A DNA stretch of 64,000 nucleotides, taken from the NCBI GenBank assembly GCA_019155205.2, contig JAHNZQ020000004.1:1204153-1268152 (forward strand), read 5' to 3'. Position numbers and translations under genes: made by a program. Below the pieces are notes generated by a model that made no database searches, was not told the DNA's origin, and saw nothing but the letters and a program-made list of their open reading frames with translations. Positions 46,273-57,531 of the stretch are shown piece by piece. The DNA is from Gracilaria vermiculophylla (taxonomy: Eukaryota; Rhodophyta; Florideophyceae; Gracilariales; Gracilariaceae). The first letter of the stretch is position 1. The number at the start of each line of letters is the position of its first letter.

Positions 46273-48890
46273 ATGGATTCAGCTCGCGCCGCTGAGGGCG
46301 AGCGGCGTGTGGCAGCCGATCAGTGGGATATCGACGGGTGGCACATACTCGCCTCCGAAGCCGACAAGTCCCCCTTCGACGCCGCAAAGCCCGTGCACGA
46401 GCGTCTCGTCAAGCAATTCCCACCCATCGGAAAGTTTTGGCGCTCTTACGCAGAACATCTCGCCCGCGAGCAGCCCGAAAATCACGATGCCATCACTGCA
46501 ATTTACGACCGTGCAGTCAAAAATGCACCCACTTCAATTGACCTGTGGCGCAGTTATCTTGCTTATGTGAGTGCCAGGGCTGCCGAGATTCCCGGCTCCA
46601 AGCTTGAATCTGATGCCGTTGCTGTGCACGAAAGAGCCATAAAGTGTGCCGGCTTGGATCTCAATGCCCATCCGCTGTGGACGCACTACATCGAGTTCGT
46701 CAAGAAGCAAACAATGCTGTCGGATAGTCAACGTCGAGACGCGTTGCGACGTGTTTATCAACGAGCGGTAATGATTTTCATTCTTTTGTCTCAACATCAC
46801 CCTTGCTTTTCTCATCCCCTGTACGTGCTGTACTCGCTTCATGCATGCCCGCCCCTGTTTTCACCTTCTTCAAAAAAGAACATTTCGTGTAATCCCTTCG
46901 TGTTGTTTTCTCCTCGTCTTGTACAAACTTTTGTGCCGTCTCATCAACGTTGTCTTACATCTTCATAGTACACGTTGTGAGCTTTCTAGTCCTCACTGTT
47001 CCATCTGAGCAAACATCTCCACGCACGAATGCTCCAAACGGCTCTTCAAGTAGGCGCTTTTGAGCGTGTTACGCTTCATCCGTGCGAAATTCCACTTCAC
47101 CTGAATGTTCATAAATTCTCTCGTAGATAACAAAACCTCTTTTGGTGGCGGGCATGCTGACGCAGTACATGATTAATACAGACTGAGACATTGCAAGACC
47201 AAACATTCAACTAACTAACCTTCTCGTCCTCTGCCTTTCTAAACTTTTTTTTTGAATCTCCTCTATACAACAGGTTCGAACACCCATGCACAACTTAGAT
47301 GCCTTTTGGCGAGACTACACAACTTTTGAACAAACAAGTAATACCAACAAAGAGATTGGTCGGACTCACATGGCTGAAAACCAACCCAAGAACATCGACG
47401 CTCGTGCAGAGTTTCGAGCGCGTAAAACGAGACGCGAAGGCCTAACTCTCTCCACGCTACCAGTTCCTCCACGCGGTCGTGCAAAAGAGTCGTCGCAAGC
47501 CCAGCAATGGCGCAGATTCATTCAACATGAGAGATCAAACCCCTCCTCATTGGCAGAAAATGATCTACACGAGCGTGTGTTGCATGCTTATGAAAGCGCT
47601 CTCTCACCAATGCATCGGTATCCAGATTTCTGGATAGAGTACCTCTCATATGTTCACAGCACGTTCAATGTTGAACTGAAGCACACGCCGGGGAAAAGTC
47701 ATGACAGTAAGGACTCAAACTCAAACGCTAACTCATATGTCACAAAAAAAATGGCCGAATCACTGGAGCCCATCCTGGAACGAGCGATCGAAGCCGTTCC
47801 CCATAGCGTTGCGCTGCACGCCCACGCCAGCTGGTTGTACAATCGAATTGCAGAACCTGCCAAGGGTGTTGCTGCGCTAGACGCGCTGTGCAAGTCGTAT
47901 CCGTCTCCCCTTGCCTACATTCATCTAATGAAAGCCGTTCGAAAGCACGATGGAAGAGATTCGGCCAGAAAAGTGTTCGGGCGTGCGAGAAAAGACCCGA
48001 AAGGCACACATCCAAGCGTTTATGTGGCCGCTGCATTAATGGAGTTCTCCGTTAACAAAGATAGCAAGGTGGCGCGGAATGTTTTCGAGTTTGGGTTAAA
48101 GAATTTTGCAAAGAACGCGGTGATGACTACGGAGTATGTTAACTGGTTATGGGGCACAGGTGACCTGGAGTACGCTCGAGTGGTGCTCAAGAAAGTAATG
48201 CCGGATGCGATGGGCTCTCCGACAGAAGTTCGAAAGCTGTGGGAACGGTGGATCGACCTTGAGGAACTAATTGGGGATGCATCCACCGTTGACCAGGTAG
48301 AAGCAATGTGGAAAGAAAGCGGTGTCGGGCGGCCTGAAACAGTAGTCAGTGAAGTTTTGAGACGATCACGGTTTCTTGGTTTCGAAGGTTTTACAGAGAA
48401 TGAAATGGGGGCTATCAGTGGGAATCGAACAGGCGTTTCAGTCAAGTCTACGGGTGCCAACGCCACGGGCGGGGGCCGCCGGGATCCCAGAACAGGACGA
48501 AGGGTTGGTTCCGCCGGGCCTAGTAAAGAAACAATGGGGAACGGCACATCACAACGGCGAGGCGCTGACGACGGACAGGGTTCGGTTCTGAAGGTGGCCA
48601 TCGAGATGCTGCATAGAATGGCAGTTGCTCTGCCACCAGTGGCGGCACCGCTCCCAAACCCGGACGTTTTGTTCCGTATGGTTGAAAACACTCCTGACTC
48701 ATTCCTCGACACGCCCGCGGGGAGGAATTCTGGAGTGGGGCCAAGGAAGGGAAAGGAAAGTGTTGCCTCCAAGAAAAGAAAGGTTGATGAAGTGAATATT
48801 ACAACGCCGGCAGCCATTGGCGTAGGCGTTGGGGGAACTCCCGACGTGTTTCGTGCCCGACAAGCTGCAAAGCAGGCGAGGACAAGATAA
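46273..48890 (+). CDS. CSTF77: Cleavage stimulation factor CstF-77/RNA14, two exons
   Basis: Exons 46273-46767 and 47274-48890, intron 46768-47273 (506 nt, donor GTAATG, acceptor ACAG), giving 703 residues. HAT helical repeats fill residues 15-540: WHILASEADKSP, FWRSYAEHLAREQ, LWRSYLAYV, LWTHYIEFV, then FWRDYTTFEQ and FWIEYLSYV. The join YQRA to VRTPMHNLDAFWRDY matches the animal protein. The central part holds the HAT-C dimer region. The C-terminus has a basic nuclear signal (KKRKVDE near 665) and ends basic. CstF-77 is the dimeric scaffold of the factor that recognises GU-rich elements during mRNA 3'-end formation. The intron is several times longer than any other supported here. Confidence 0.94.
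46768..47273 (+). other. CstF-77 intron with in-frame readthrough to a stop
   Basis: If unspliced, the reading frame continues 66 codons past exon 1 and stops at 46966-46968. This gives a 231-residue short form holding only the first HAT repeats. Downstream are TGTAA at 46888 with T/G-rich DNA behind it and AT-rich words (ATAAAT near 47111, TTAATA near 47171) that might serve as cleavage signals. Confidence 0.7.
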
Positions 48891-49773
48891 AAAGAAGAGC
48901 TTTCGTTACACTTGACTCGCGCGAAGCATTTCTGCCCCTTCACTTCTTTATTAGTCTGGAGAGCTCCTTGGAGAGCCGTTGTGAGACTGAACAAACGGAT
49001 TGCATTTCTGTGCAATGCCAACGGAGGTCACGATTTGCGCCGGAAGCAATGCAGTCTCGATCAAATAGAGGCTATCGCTCAAGCGCAGGAATGCCCTGTT
49101 GTAGCTCAGTTAGCCTAAGATACACGCTGTAACGCGTACTTCTCGTCCGACCATATAAACATGTTGCCCGATAAGGTAGAGCACTAAGTGTCGTGCATGC
49201 GATATGGGAAGGCGCGCGCCTTTCAATGAGTTTCGCACGCACAGATGCAACCTGTACTGTAACAGATCGCCTCGAGAAATTCATTCTGTCCGGACAAAAA
49301 TGTCCGAATCACTCAGGCGCGACTTGCCCGAAAACTATGAATAAAACAACGCGCACGTCGTTAGCATGCTACAGTATGATCCAAACTACACACTTTATAA
49401 ACCTTCCGGCATCCATGCGGCTGCATTAACGCACATGAACTCCGCACCTGCGTGCAGCCGCCCCCGGGACGGACCAGACAGATTTGGTCTCGTGCCTGCC
49501 GAAAGCTCACACGCTTCTCAAAACCATTTCTACAAGATAGATGTGTTTTAAAAAGTGATAAAATGAGGTTCCCACCTCTATTCTGGGGTTTGTGGGCTCC
49601 ACGTCTTTACGATATTAATCCAAAATTGAGAACAGGCCCGCACTCCCCCTTCTTGTCCTTCTCCACCTTACCTACCCATGTGTTCAGGGACCGGAAGACC
49701 GGTATACCTGAAACCGAAAACGCGATGAAGCATTCCGAGCGCCATATTAAAACAGATATCTGACTGGACACAG
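48891..49773. other. Convergent intergenic region
   Basis: About 880 bases between the CstF-77 and PFP stops. One tRNA-like word (TAGCTCAGTTAG) lies near 49102 without the rest of a tRNA. No gene seen. Confidence 0.45.
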
Positions 49774-51501
49774 CTACTGCGTAACAGCTGTCGCCTCCAA
49801 CTGTAGAGAGAGAGAAACAGTATCAGCCGTCGGACCCCAATACTGCGACGTTCCCGGACTGCGATATTCGTCACCTAACCTCCATGAATCCCTGTTCCGC
49901 GCATATTCGGTGAACGGAGCTCCGTCTAGGTCGACAAGCATCTTCTTGATCACAGCTGTATCCTTACCGTGCCTTCGTTCAATATTCATCATCATTGTGA
50001 GCGGGAAACCTGCTGGCACCCATTTCTCCGCCGCGTCGGTCAGATTGGACAACGTGGCAATGTAGCCCGACTTATTATTGCAGCAAAGCGCTGCGGCAAC
50101 CCGCCCCAGCCCGTATGTGTAGTTCGCGTCAAAGTTGGACGGCATGGCACATCTTCCCTCGTACCCCAGGTAGTGCGGCGTACCGGAGAACTTTCCGCAA
50201 AACTCTCCTCGTTTCTTGAGCAATGCCAGTTGCGCAGAAACCATACCAATAAGCAGACGCTCTGCTTCAATCTTAGCGACCTGAACATTGCCATGAGGAT
50301 CGCGTTCCAGCATAAGCTGGTTCGCAATGGCCTCAGGAAGCTTGACAAACAACTTGGCGTTGTCGGGAGTCAGGGCGGCAGCGACATCGTCACGAGCAAG
50401 AGTTCTATCGGCGCGAGCAAGAATTTCATTGAGATCAGAAATAAGCGCCTCAACGTCCGGCATAAACTCTACAAGCCCTTCTGGGAGAACAATGATGCCA
50501 TAGTTCTTTCCCATTTTTGCTCTTTCCACGACCAAGTTCACGATCTGGTCAACGATGTCGGTGAGAGTGATGGCATGGTTCTTGACCTCCTCACCGATGA
50601 AACAGAGGTTGGGATGGGTTTGCAACGCACATTCCAGAGCTATATGACTGGCTGACCTTCCCATGACACGGACAAAGTGGTACGCTTTGCGGGCTGAAAT
50701 AGCGTCAAATGCAAGGCTGGCAACGCTCTCACAATAACTCTTGGAGGCGGTGTCAAAGCCGAACGATACCTGAACCTGGGCATTCCGCAAGTCGTTGTCA
50801 ATAGTCTTCGGAGCGCCGTTGACGCAGCATTTGAGCCCGTGATCCCTAAAGTCCTCGGCAAGTTTCATAGCGTTGCTGTTGCTATCGTCGCCACCAATAA
50901 TGACGAGTGCATCGAGGTCAAGCTGCTCCACGGTGTCTCGCACGGCCTGGAACTGGGCGGGGGTCTCAATCTTGGTACGACCGGAGCCGATCATGTGAAA
51001 ACCTCCCTGGTTGCGATACGGGGCAATTATATCGGCGTCTAGCTGGACATAGTCGCCTTTGAGCAGTCCGTCTGGGCCCGAGCGGAAACCTAGGAGCTTC
51101 GACTGCGAGTTGAACTTGGTGATGAAATCGAACATACCGCAAATAACATTGTGGCCTCCTGGAGCGGGGCCGCCCGACAGCACGACGCCCACATTCTTGG
51201 GAGTCGTGGCGGCAGGGGGCTGAGAAGCGAAAGAGACAGACGGCTGGCCGTAAAGATTGGGGAAGAGCTGGCTGACGAGGTGGTGGTCAACGGCGGCAGT
51301 GGTGGGCTCGCCGTCCACCAACGCAAGGGCGGCAGGCTCGGCGAGCACGGGGTTGTAGCGGGGGTTATACTGCAGACGTGCGCGCTGCAGCGGCGACAGG
51401 TTCAGGTGCTCGCGGGCCAGGTCGGAGAGCGGTTTGGAGTCGTGCACTTCGACGAGAGTCGGGCTGGGACGGCAAGCGGGAGGGGCAGACTTGGAGGCCA
51501 T
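49774..51501 (-). CDS. PFP: Pyrophosphate-dependent 6-phosphofructokinase, catalytic subunit
   Basis: A 575-residue enzyme that makes fructose 1,6-bisphosphate from fructose 6-phosphate using pyrophosphate, reversibly, in the cytosol. Motifs: VLSGGPAPGGHN at 107-118, GSGRTKI at 172-178, GGDDS at 203-207 (the Asp pair marks PPi rather than ATP use), PKTIDND at 231-237 (catalytic Asp), and VRVMGRSASHI at 278-288. It is the long, clade II form, similar to plant PFP beta, with an extended N-terminus. No transit peptide. The start is the first ATG, 14 residues before the conserved LSPLQ region. It is divergent with the diflavin reductase gene. Confidence 0.96.
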   Translation of the reverse strand: MASKSAPPACRPSPTLVEVHDSKPLSDLAREHLNLSPLQRARLQYNPRYNPVLAEPAALALVDGEPTTAAVDHHLVSQLFPNLYGQPSVSFASQPPAATTPKNVGVVLSGGPAPGGHNVICGMFDFITKFNSQSKLLGFRSGPDGLLKGDYVQLDADIIAPYRNQGGFHMIGSGRTKIETPAQFQAVRDTVEQLDLDALVIIGGDDSNSNAMKLAEDFRDHGLKCCVNGAPKTIDNDLRNAQVQVSFGFDTASKSYCESVASLAFDAISARKAYHFVRVMGRSASHIALECALQTHPNLCFIGEEVKNHAITLTDIVDQIVNLVVERAKMGKNYGIIVLPEGLVEFMPDVEALISDLNEILARADRTLARDDVAAALTPDNAKLFVKLPEAIANQLMLERDPHGNVQVAKIEAERLLIGMVSAQLALLKKRGEFCGKFSGTPHYLGYEGRCAMPSNFDANYTYGLGRVAAALCCNNKSGYIATLSNLTDAAEKWVPAGFPLTMMMNIERRHGKDTAVIKKMLVDLDGAPFTEYARNRDSWRLGDEYRSPGTSQYWGPTADTVSLSLQLEATAVTQ

Positions 51502-51856
51502 GAGGGGGATGGGTGAGAGGGGTAGGAATGAGGAGGAAGAGAGCAGAGAGCGTCAGCAAAGAGCAGCGGTGCGACGACGCGGCGGCGGTGAGGGAAACGG
51601 CGCCGCTTTATGCGGGGCGGCGGGCGTGCGCGACGAGCTCGGCAGTCATGCGCGACACGCGCAAACGGCGCGCTGATTGGCCAATGGCAGATTTGTTGAT
51701 ATGCGCGCCAATAGGCGCGCGCGCGCCAGCGCGCGCGCTGGCACGGCTGCGTGTCACTGGCACGCTGCTCGGCAGGCGGCACGCCACAGCGCGCCCACTG
51801 CCGCGCGCCGTGCTGCCCGCGCAGCCATACACGTTGGACGTTGGCGCGTGTCGGCG
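51502..51856. promoter_or_regulatory. Bidirectional promoter, PFP and diflavin reductase
   Basis: About 355 bases. A palindrome of two overlapping CCAAT boxes, ATTGGCCAAT, lies at 51676-51685 and another CCAAT at 51708-51712. The palindrome reads the same on both strands, fitting a shared promoter. Confidence 0.6.
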
Positions 51857-51942
51857 ATGAGGCGGTGGAGACGGTGCTCACCCACGCCGCGGCGCCTCGC
51901 TGCGGCGGCAGCGCCGCCTCCGCCCGCCGCTGCCGCCGCTGC

Positions 51943-51978
<36 letters not shown>

Positions 51979-53956
51979 TACCGCCGCCGCCGCCGCCGCC
52001 GCCGCTACCGCCGCCGCCGCCGCCGCCGCCGCCGCTGCCGCCGCCGCTGCCGCCGCCGCCGCCGCTGCCGCCGCCGCTGCCGCCGCCGCCGCCGCTGCCT
52101 TCGCCGCCGCCGTTATGCTCGCGCTTCTGTTCGCGTTCACCGCGCTCTTGCTCGCGTTCCGCCGCATCCTTGCCGCCCGAGCCGCGCGCCGCGCTGACGA
52201 GGCGCCGCGGCTCCCTTCTCAGCTCGCGCGCCTTCGGGACGATGCGCTGCGCTACACCGCTCCCCATCGCCCGCACGTGCTCGTGCTGTACGCTACTGAG
52301 TATGGCTTCGCGCGCGAGGTGGCTTGCCAGGTCGCTTCCCGCCTCTCCGGCCTCGCCTCCGTCAGGGTGCTCAACGTCCTGCACTACTCCCTCGTCGACT
52401 TCACCAGGGAGACCGTCATGCTCTTTATTTGCTCCACCACGGGCGACGGCGTGCCGCCCACGGAAGCCGCCGACTTCCGCGACGCCTTGCTTGCGCGCGA
52501 TGTCCTGCTCCCAAAGTCTTTGCATGTGGCCGTGCTCGCTTTGGGCGATACGGCGTACCCGCATTTCTGTCGAGCCGGCGCCATTTTCGACGCGCTCTTC
52601 ACTGACTGTCTGCGTCTCGTCCCCAGGACGAACGTCAACCAAGAAGACTGGCAGGTCATCAACACCTGGATTGACCGCGTCTCCGATGCCATAGCGCCAG
52701 TCGTGCAACCACAACCCGCCTCAATCCCAGACTACTTGCCACCCTCCATGCTCAAGTATATCGCCGCCAATCTAAACACAGTGCACTACTCGAGGAATAA
52801 CCCGTACATGACCACCTTGTGCAGTTGCACATCCCTCACAGCTCACGACACCAACGTGCCGCACCCAAAGGAGGTTGTGCGCGTCGAATTCGCCGTGCAA
52901 CCCGACCAACTCCAGTACACCGTGGGAGATGCTCTGGCGGTCATTCCAAAGAACAACTCCCATCACGTTACACGTCTGTTGCGTTTGATCGCTGTCAACG
53001 GACACGAGCTTGTTGATGTGCACGACAGAGACGGTCTGATGTCTCTGGAGGAAGCGCTCACCGACTGCCTGGACATTGCCACCATCAAGCCGGAGCTCAT
53101 CGCCTTTCTGGCACGTCGTTCCAGCAAGTTCTCGGAGCAGAAGCTTGCCGCCCGCATCTTGGGAGATAATCTTGCCCACAACTCGCTCACCGATTTTGGC
53201 ACTGTTTATGTACAAGAGCGTGAAGTTTTTGAAGTTCTGTGCGATTTTAGAACCGTGCCCGTCTCCCCGCAACAACTTGTCGACCATTTGCGACCGCTTC
53301 ACGCTCGCTATTATTCCATCTCTTCCACCCCCGTCACCAGTCCTGACCGCATAGCAATAACCGTTGACGTGATACGTTACAAGACTTGGAATGTCGAACG
53401 CCAGGGGGTGGCAAGCACCTATCTCAAAGACCGCTGCGTGCCCAATTCCACCAACGTCCCAATCTTCATTTCGAAGAACCCCAATTTTCGTTTACCAAAA
53501 GACAGTGCGAAACCCATCGTCATGATTGGGCCTGGCACGGGAATCGCCCCATTTGTCGCCTTCATAGAGGAGAGAGTGGCGCGAAACGCCTCTGGTGAAA
53601 ACTGGCTCTTTTTCGGATGTCGCCATCAATCGCAAGACTTTCTGTACAAACAAAAGCTGCACAAGCTTGTCGACGACGGTCACCTCAAGCTGCGCACGGC
53701 ATTCTCACGCGATGGCCCGCGAAAAATCTACGTGCAGCACCGAATGAAGGAGTGCGCTGGGCAGCTGTGGCAGTTGATGGAACAGGATGCTCATCTGTAT
53801 GTCTGCGGGGACGGCAGGCACATGTCCGCAGATGTTGACCGGGCGTTGAGCGAAATCGCGATGGAATGCGGCGGCTTCACAGAGGAGCAAGCTCAAACGT
53901 ACTTGCAACTCTTGGCTGACCAGAAACGGTATCAAAGGGATGTATGGATTTCATAG
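51857..53956 (+). CDS. NADPH diflavin reductase (cytochrome P450 reductase-like)
   Basis: 699 residues from ATG 51857, or 613 from ATG 52115. Between the two lies a run of about 60 alanines from GCC triplets. The ATG at 52115 opens directly on a membrane anchor (LALLFAFTALLLAF). Flavodoxin-like FMN domain: VLYATEYGFAREV (atypical for the usual SQTGTAE loop), STTGDGVPPTEAADF, LGDTAYPHFC. FAD domain: HARYYSISSTP, the RxYS motif, near 482. NADPH domain: GPGTGIAPFVAFIEER near 558, GCRHQSQDFLYK and YVCGDGRHM. The chain ends with an aromatic, DVWIS, as in this family. The N-terminal anchor favours cytochrome P450 reductase; without it the protein would look like NDOR1/TAH18. Confidence 0.88.
51940..52112 (+). 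repeat. GCC triplet expansion
   Basis: Nearly pure GCC/GCT triplets coding for alanine. A second, out-of-frame reading would give Arg runs. It lies between two possible start codons. Confidence 0.9.
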
Positions 53957-54426
53957 GCACGCTGACCAATTGTGCCTGTGCCGTTTACCTTTTTTTGTCT
54001 CGGAGCAAAACTGAGTTCGCCAAACATCGACACTTTGAAACACCTGCTTGCCGAGGAAGTTCGTTAGTTCGCACCGACGGTAACACATCGTGGGGGATGC
54101 GGCTGCGCGGTAGCATCGCGATGTTACAATGTCACGCGTCTACAAATATGCTTGACATTCGCTCTTGTGAACAAAGCGCTCCTGAACTTCAGACGGGCGC
54201 TCATGCGATATCGCCAGGCGTGTAAAGTAATAGTGAATTTCAGTAAAGCACGATTTAAGAGGAGAAAAAAACTGTTACGTTCTGCCTAGCGCCGTCAAGC
54301 TCACTACAGACGGTTTCACGAGCTGACTATCACCACAGAACTTCAGCACGTTAGTTTGTACAAAAATCAAGATGCTCCGACATGCAACATGTCAGAAGCC
54401 TCGTATGGCCCGAACAAAAAAAGGGG
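53957..54426. other. Convergent intergenic region
   Basis: About 470 bases between the reductase and HAT-protein stops. No gene or clear element. Confidence 0.45.
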
Positions 54427-56001
54427 TTACACCGAACCTTCCTCTGGAAGAGTGCATGCAGGGCCACTATTCCATTGACCAAGCTTTTCTTCCATTTGCG
54501 ACCATGCTTGCCAGACAGCAATATGCGTAGGGTCAGCGTCAATGCCCTTCTGAAACAACGACCGGGCGGTGTCAATGTTTCCCGCCTTTTGCTCCAAACG
54601 AGCCCAGGCTTGCCATGCCGGTGCACAAGTAGGATCCGCAGTGACCGCTTGTTTGAACAAGCATCGCGCTTTTTCGATGAAACCGTGCCGGCCCTCCATG
54701 CAGGCCCATGCTTGCCAACTGATGGCGTGGCGCAGGTCTGCCTGAGTGGCTGCCTCGAACAAGCGCCGGGCTTCGTCCAAATTGTTGTCTTCGGCTTCCA
54801 ACCTCGCCCATGCATTCCACGTAGGTGCACTGGACGGATCAACCTCTGTGCCTTTCCTGAAATACTCTCGGGCCGCGTCCAACTTGCGGCAGCGATGCTC
54901 CATGATGCCCCAAGCTTGCCATATGTAGGCATGCTGCGGATTCGCCTCGGCACCTCGTTTGAAAAGCTTCCTTGCGTAGGAGATGTTGCCTGCCTTTTTC
55001 TCAGCGATAGCCCAAGCCTGATAGGTGGGCGCCACCTGCGGCCCAGACATGCCTGGACAAGCCAAGGTGGCCAAAAACAGCTGTCGAGAACGCTCATAAT
55101 TTCGGCAGTGGCTCTCCATAGTGCCCCATGCATGGAGAATCTTGGCACATTGCTTGCCGTACCGCTGCAATCCTTCGGAAAAGAGATCCCTTGCTCTCTG
55201 CCATTGCTTCTGCCTCTCTTCAAACTTGGCCCATGCCAGCAAGGCGGCAATGCCATCTTCGCCGTTGGCCTTTGACAGAGCGGCGTTGAACAAAAACCTG
55301 GCTCGGGAGAAGTCATCTTGAGAGGCTTCGAAGTGGGCCCAGGCAACCCAGGTGCGGTGCGAATTTTCGTTGAGCTGTGCCCCTCTTGCAAACAGCTCGC
55401 GCGCCCTGCGCTTGCTGCCGTACCTGGCCTCAAAGATGGCAAACGCCTGGAGAAGCGGGAGGTGGCACGGGTCAACGCGCAAGCCATTGATAAAGCACTT
55501 GGAGGCGGCTGAAATGTGCCCCTTTCTTTGCTCCATGAGGGCCCACGCGTTCCAGGCGGCAGCCTCCGTGGCGGGGTTGATGGCGGCGCGGACAGCGCGG
55601 ACGAAGAGGTCGCGGGCGATTTGCTCGTCGCCGTGGGAGCCCTCCAGACAGCCCCACGAGCGGAGGACCTCAGAAGATGCGTGCGAGTCAGAGATAGAGC
55701 GGAAGGCGGCTCGTGCGGCTTCGTAGCGACGCTCGGTCAGCAGGGCGCGCGCATGCTGCAGCGCGGGGGGAAGCGCGGGGGGCAGCTCGGGGGGCAGCTC
55801 GGGGGTTGCCCGAGCTGATTGCTCGATAGGAGCGCGCGGTCTCTGTGGCGGCGGCGGCGACGGGCGGCGGAGAACAGGGACGGGGGCTCGGGCCGGGGCC
55901 ACGACAGAGGAGGTCATCCGCACGGTAGGACGCACGGCATTGCGGCGGATGGGGCGCAAGGGGAGCGTTGTCGGCGTGGTTGGCGAGACGAAGGCAGCCA
56001 T
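54427..56001 (-). CDS. Plastid HAT-repeat RNA stabiliser (HCF107/Mbb1-like)
   Basis: 524 residues from the ATG at 56001; an ATG eight codons earlier (56025) is possible. The N-terminus MAAFVSPTTPTTLPLRP is a typical transit peptide of a primary red plastid. From about residue 80 the protein is a solenoid of about twelve 34-residue HAT/TPR units, each with A-W-x-x-W-A-x-x-E and ARxLFxxA (for example APTWNAWARLEAEDNNLDEA). This is the architecture of HCF107 and Mbb1, which bind 5' ends of plastid mRNAs (psbH/psbB) and protect them from nucleases. The similarity to CstF-77 HAT repeats is structural only. The RNA target is not shown. Confidence 0.88.
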   Translation of the reverse strand: MAAFVSPTTPTTLPLRPIRRNAVRPTVRMTSSVVAPARAPVPVLRRPSPPPPQRPRAPIEQSARATPELPPELPPALPPALQHARALLTERRYEAARAAFRSISDSHASSEVLRSWGCLEGSHGDEQIARDLFVRAVRAAINPATEAAAWNAWALMEQRKGHISAASKCFINGLRVDPCHLPLLQAFAIFEARYGSKRRARELFARGAQLNENSHRTWVAWAHFEASQDDFSRARFLFNAALSKANGEDGIAALLAWAKFEERQKQWQRARDLFSEGLQRYGKQCAKILHAWGTMESHCRNYERSRQLFLATLACPGMSGPQVAPTYQAWAIAEKKAGNISYARKLFKRGAEANPQHAYIWQAWGIMEHRCRKLDAAREYFRKGTEVDPSSAPTWNAWARLEAEDNNLDEARRLFEAATQADLRHAISWQAWACMEGRHGFIEKARCLFKQAVTADPTCAPAWQAWARLEQKAGNIDTARSLFQKGIDADPTHIAVWQAWSQMEEKLGQWNSGPACTLPEEGSV

Positions 56002-56025
56002 GACTGAGCACGCGATGAAGTGCAT

Positions 56026-57531
56026 GACCCGATAACGGGGACGTCCAGTCGCACAGAGAAGGTGCCTAAGAATTACGCGCTACACGGACAGGCCGGTGAG
56101 TGCTGCAGATCGGTTGGACGATGGCGGTAGGGTTTGGTCGGGTGATTGGCGTTTGAGACATGTTCGAGCACAATGGAAGGGCGAGATCCGAGGGCGACGG
56201 TGGCTTGGACCAATGGTGAGGCGGCGTTTTAGGGCGGCAAACAGCTCGATTGGGCCAATAGATGAAGCTAATCTCGAGCAGCCACCATTGCTTGGCGCGC
56301 CGCCATTGGCGCATGTGTGGCGGAATAATCCAAAATGATATCAACGGCGTATCTGCATATAATTGTGGTCGTGCAGAGCAACACGCATCACACATGTTCC
56401 GCCTGCCCAAATTATCTGTTCCGCGGAGGGGCGAGGCACTGTGCGCCTCAAATTGCTCGCGGTGTGTCCGTCCCACTCCTCTGGTCGGAGAATGTCGCGC
56501 TCCTCGTTTGGTTTTCGAGGTCCCAACTGCTTTAGCGTTCATATTACAAACTTGATCCTAGTTTGGCGAAATTATCTGAGACGAGCTGTGTCAGCACTTG
56601 TAGCGTTTTTCCTTTACTCCATCGCTCATCGTTCGTCTTTTCTGGAAGATGATTAACTGCTCAGTCCACTGAGCTGGGGTGACGCGTGACATTGGAGCCG
56701 CACAATAAACAAGAGGTCAACGCCGAAAAAACAGAAGAATTTTTCATCCTATTTCACACCTTTCTGTAGACTACTTTATCTACACCGTGTGAGCTCTGTT
56801 TGTACACGGCGTACAAACGTGTATCGCGGGCCAGAGGTGTGCAGTCTTACGGCATTTTTCTACCGTATCATGGTCCGCTTTTGGTAGAAACTGTTTCCAT
56901 GCGTCCTGAGCGGACCACCGGAGCTTTTGCGGAGCTTTTCCGGTGCGCAAGGAGCTCCTGCTCCCCAGATACGACTCTTGCATTTCGGAGGCAAGAGCTG
57001 CTCCCAGTAGCAAGTGATAAAGTAGCAGAGGTGCGTTGGATGGGAATAAATAGAGTACGTCTCTCTAGACGGTGCTTCGCGCAAGCTATGCGCGAAGCGA
57101 AGCCGGCCGCCATTGGCCGCGTCTTCCGCAGCGCTGCCGGTTGTGGCGTCGGCGCCATGTGTAATGAATGACAGACAACTGAAATAACTACTTTTCAGAG
57201 AAATTCCTCTTGTCTTCAGCCCTCAAGAGTACAACTGACAGGTCAATCGATGACACGCCGCACACGTATCAAGCCCTTCGATTTCATTCACCAACAAAAT
57301 GTACAATTGACTGCGTGCAGTGTCAGATAGGGGCGCCTCTCCTGTCTCTACCACCACCGACAATCGCCGTTCTCCACTTGCCGAAACTCGCTCCGTCTCC
57401 CCACTGGCTTCATCATCTACTCCACCCGATCCATCCACCTCGTAGTGTCCACAGTCTGCACTGCACAATTTCTTGTCTCCCACTGGCACGCACGGCGGCG
57501 CAAGCGCCCAACCTTTCCGCCTCCTCTCTAA
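56026..57531. other. Intergenic region with CCAAT boxes, HAT and CLC genes
   Basis: About 1.5 kb between divergent genes. Five CCAAT/ATTGG boxes lie upstream of the HAT gene (separate entry) and an ATTGG at 57112-57116 lies about 415 bases before the clathrin light chain ATG. Reading frames here are short and unsupported. Confidence 0.5.
56145..56309. promoter_or_regulatory. CCAAT-box cluster
   Basis: Boxes at 56145-56149 (ATTGG), 56210-56214 (CCAAT), 56249-56253 (ATTGG), 56255-56259 (CCAAT) and 56305-56309 (ATTGG), 144-308 bases before the HAT-gene start. Confidence 0.55.

Noticed and set aside
49085..49200. tRNA-like D-arm word TAGCTCAGTTAG
   Set aside because: No matching acceptor stem and no T-arm (GGTTCGAATCC type) in the expected position on either strand.
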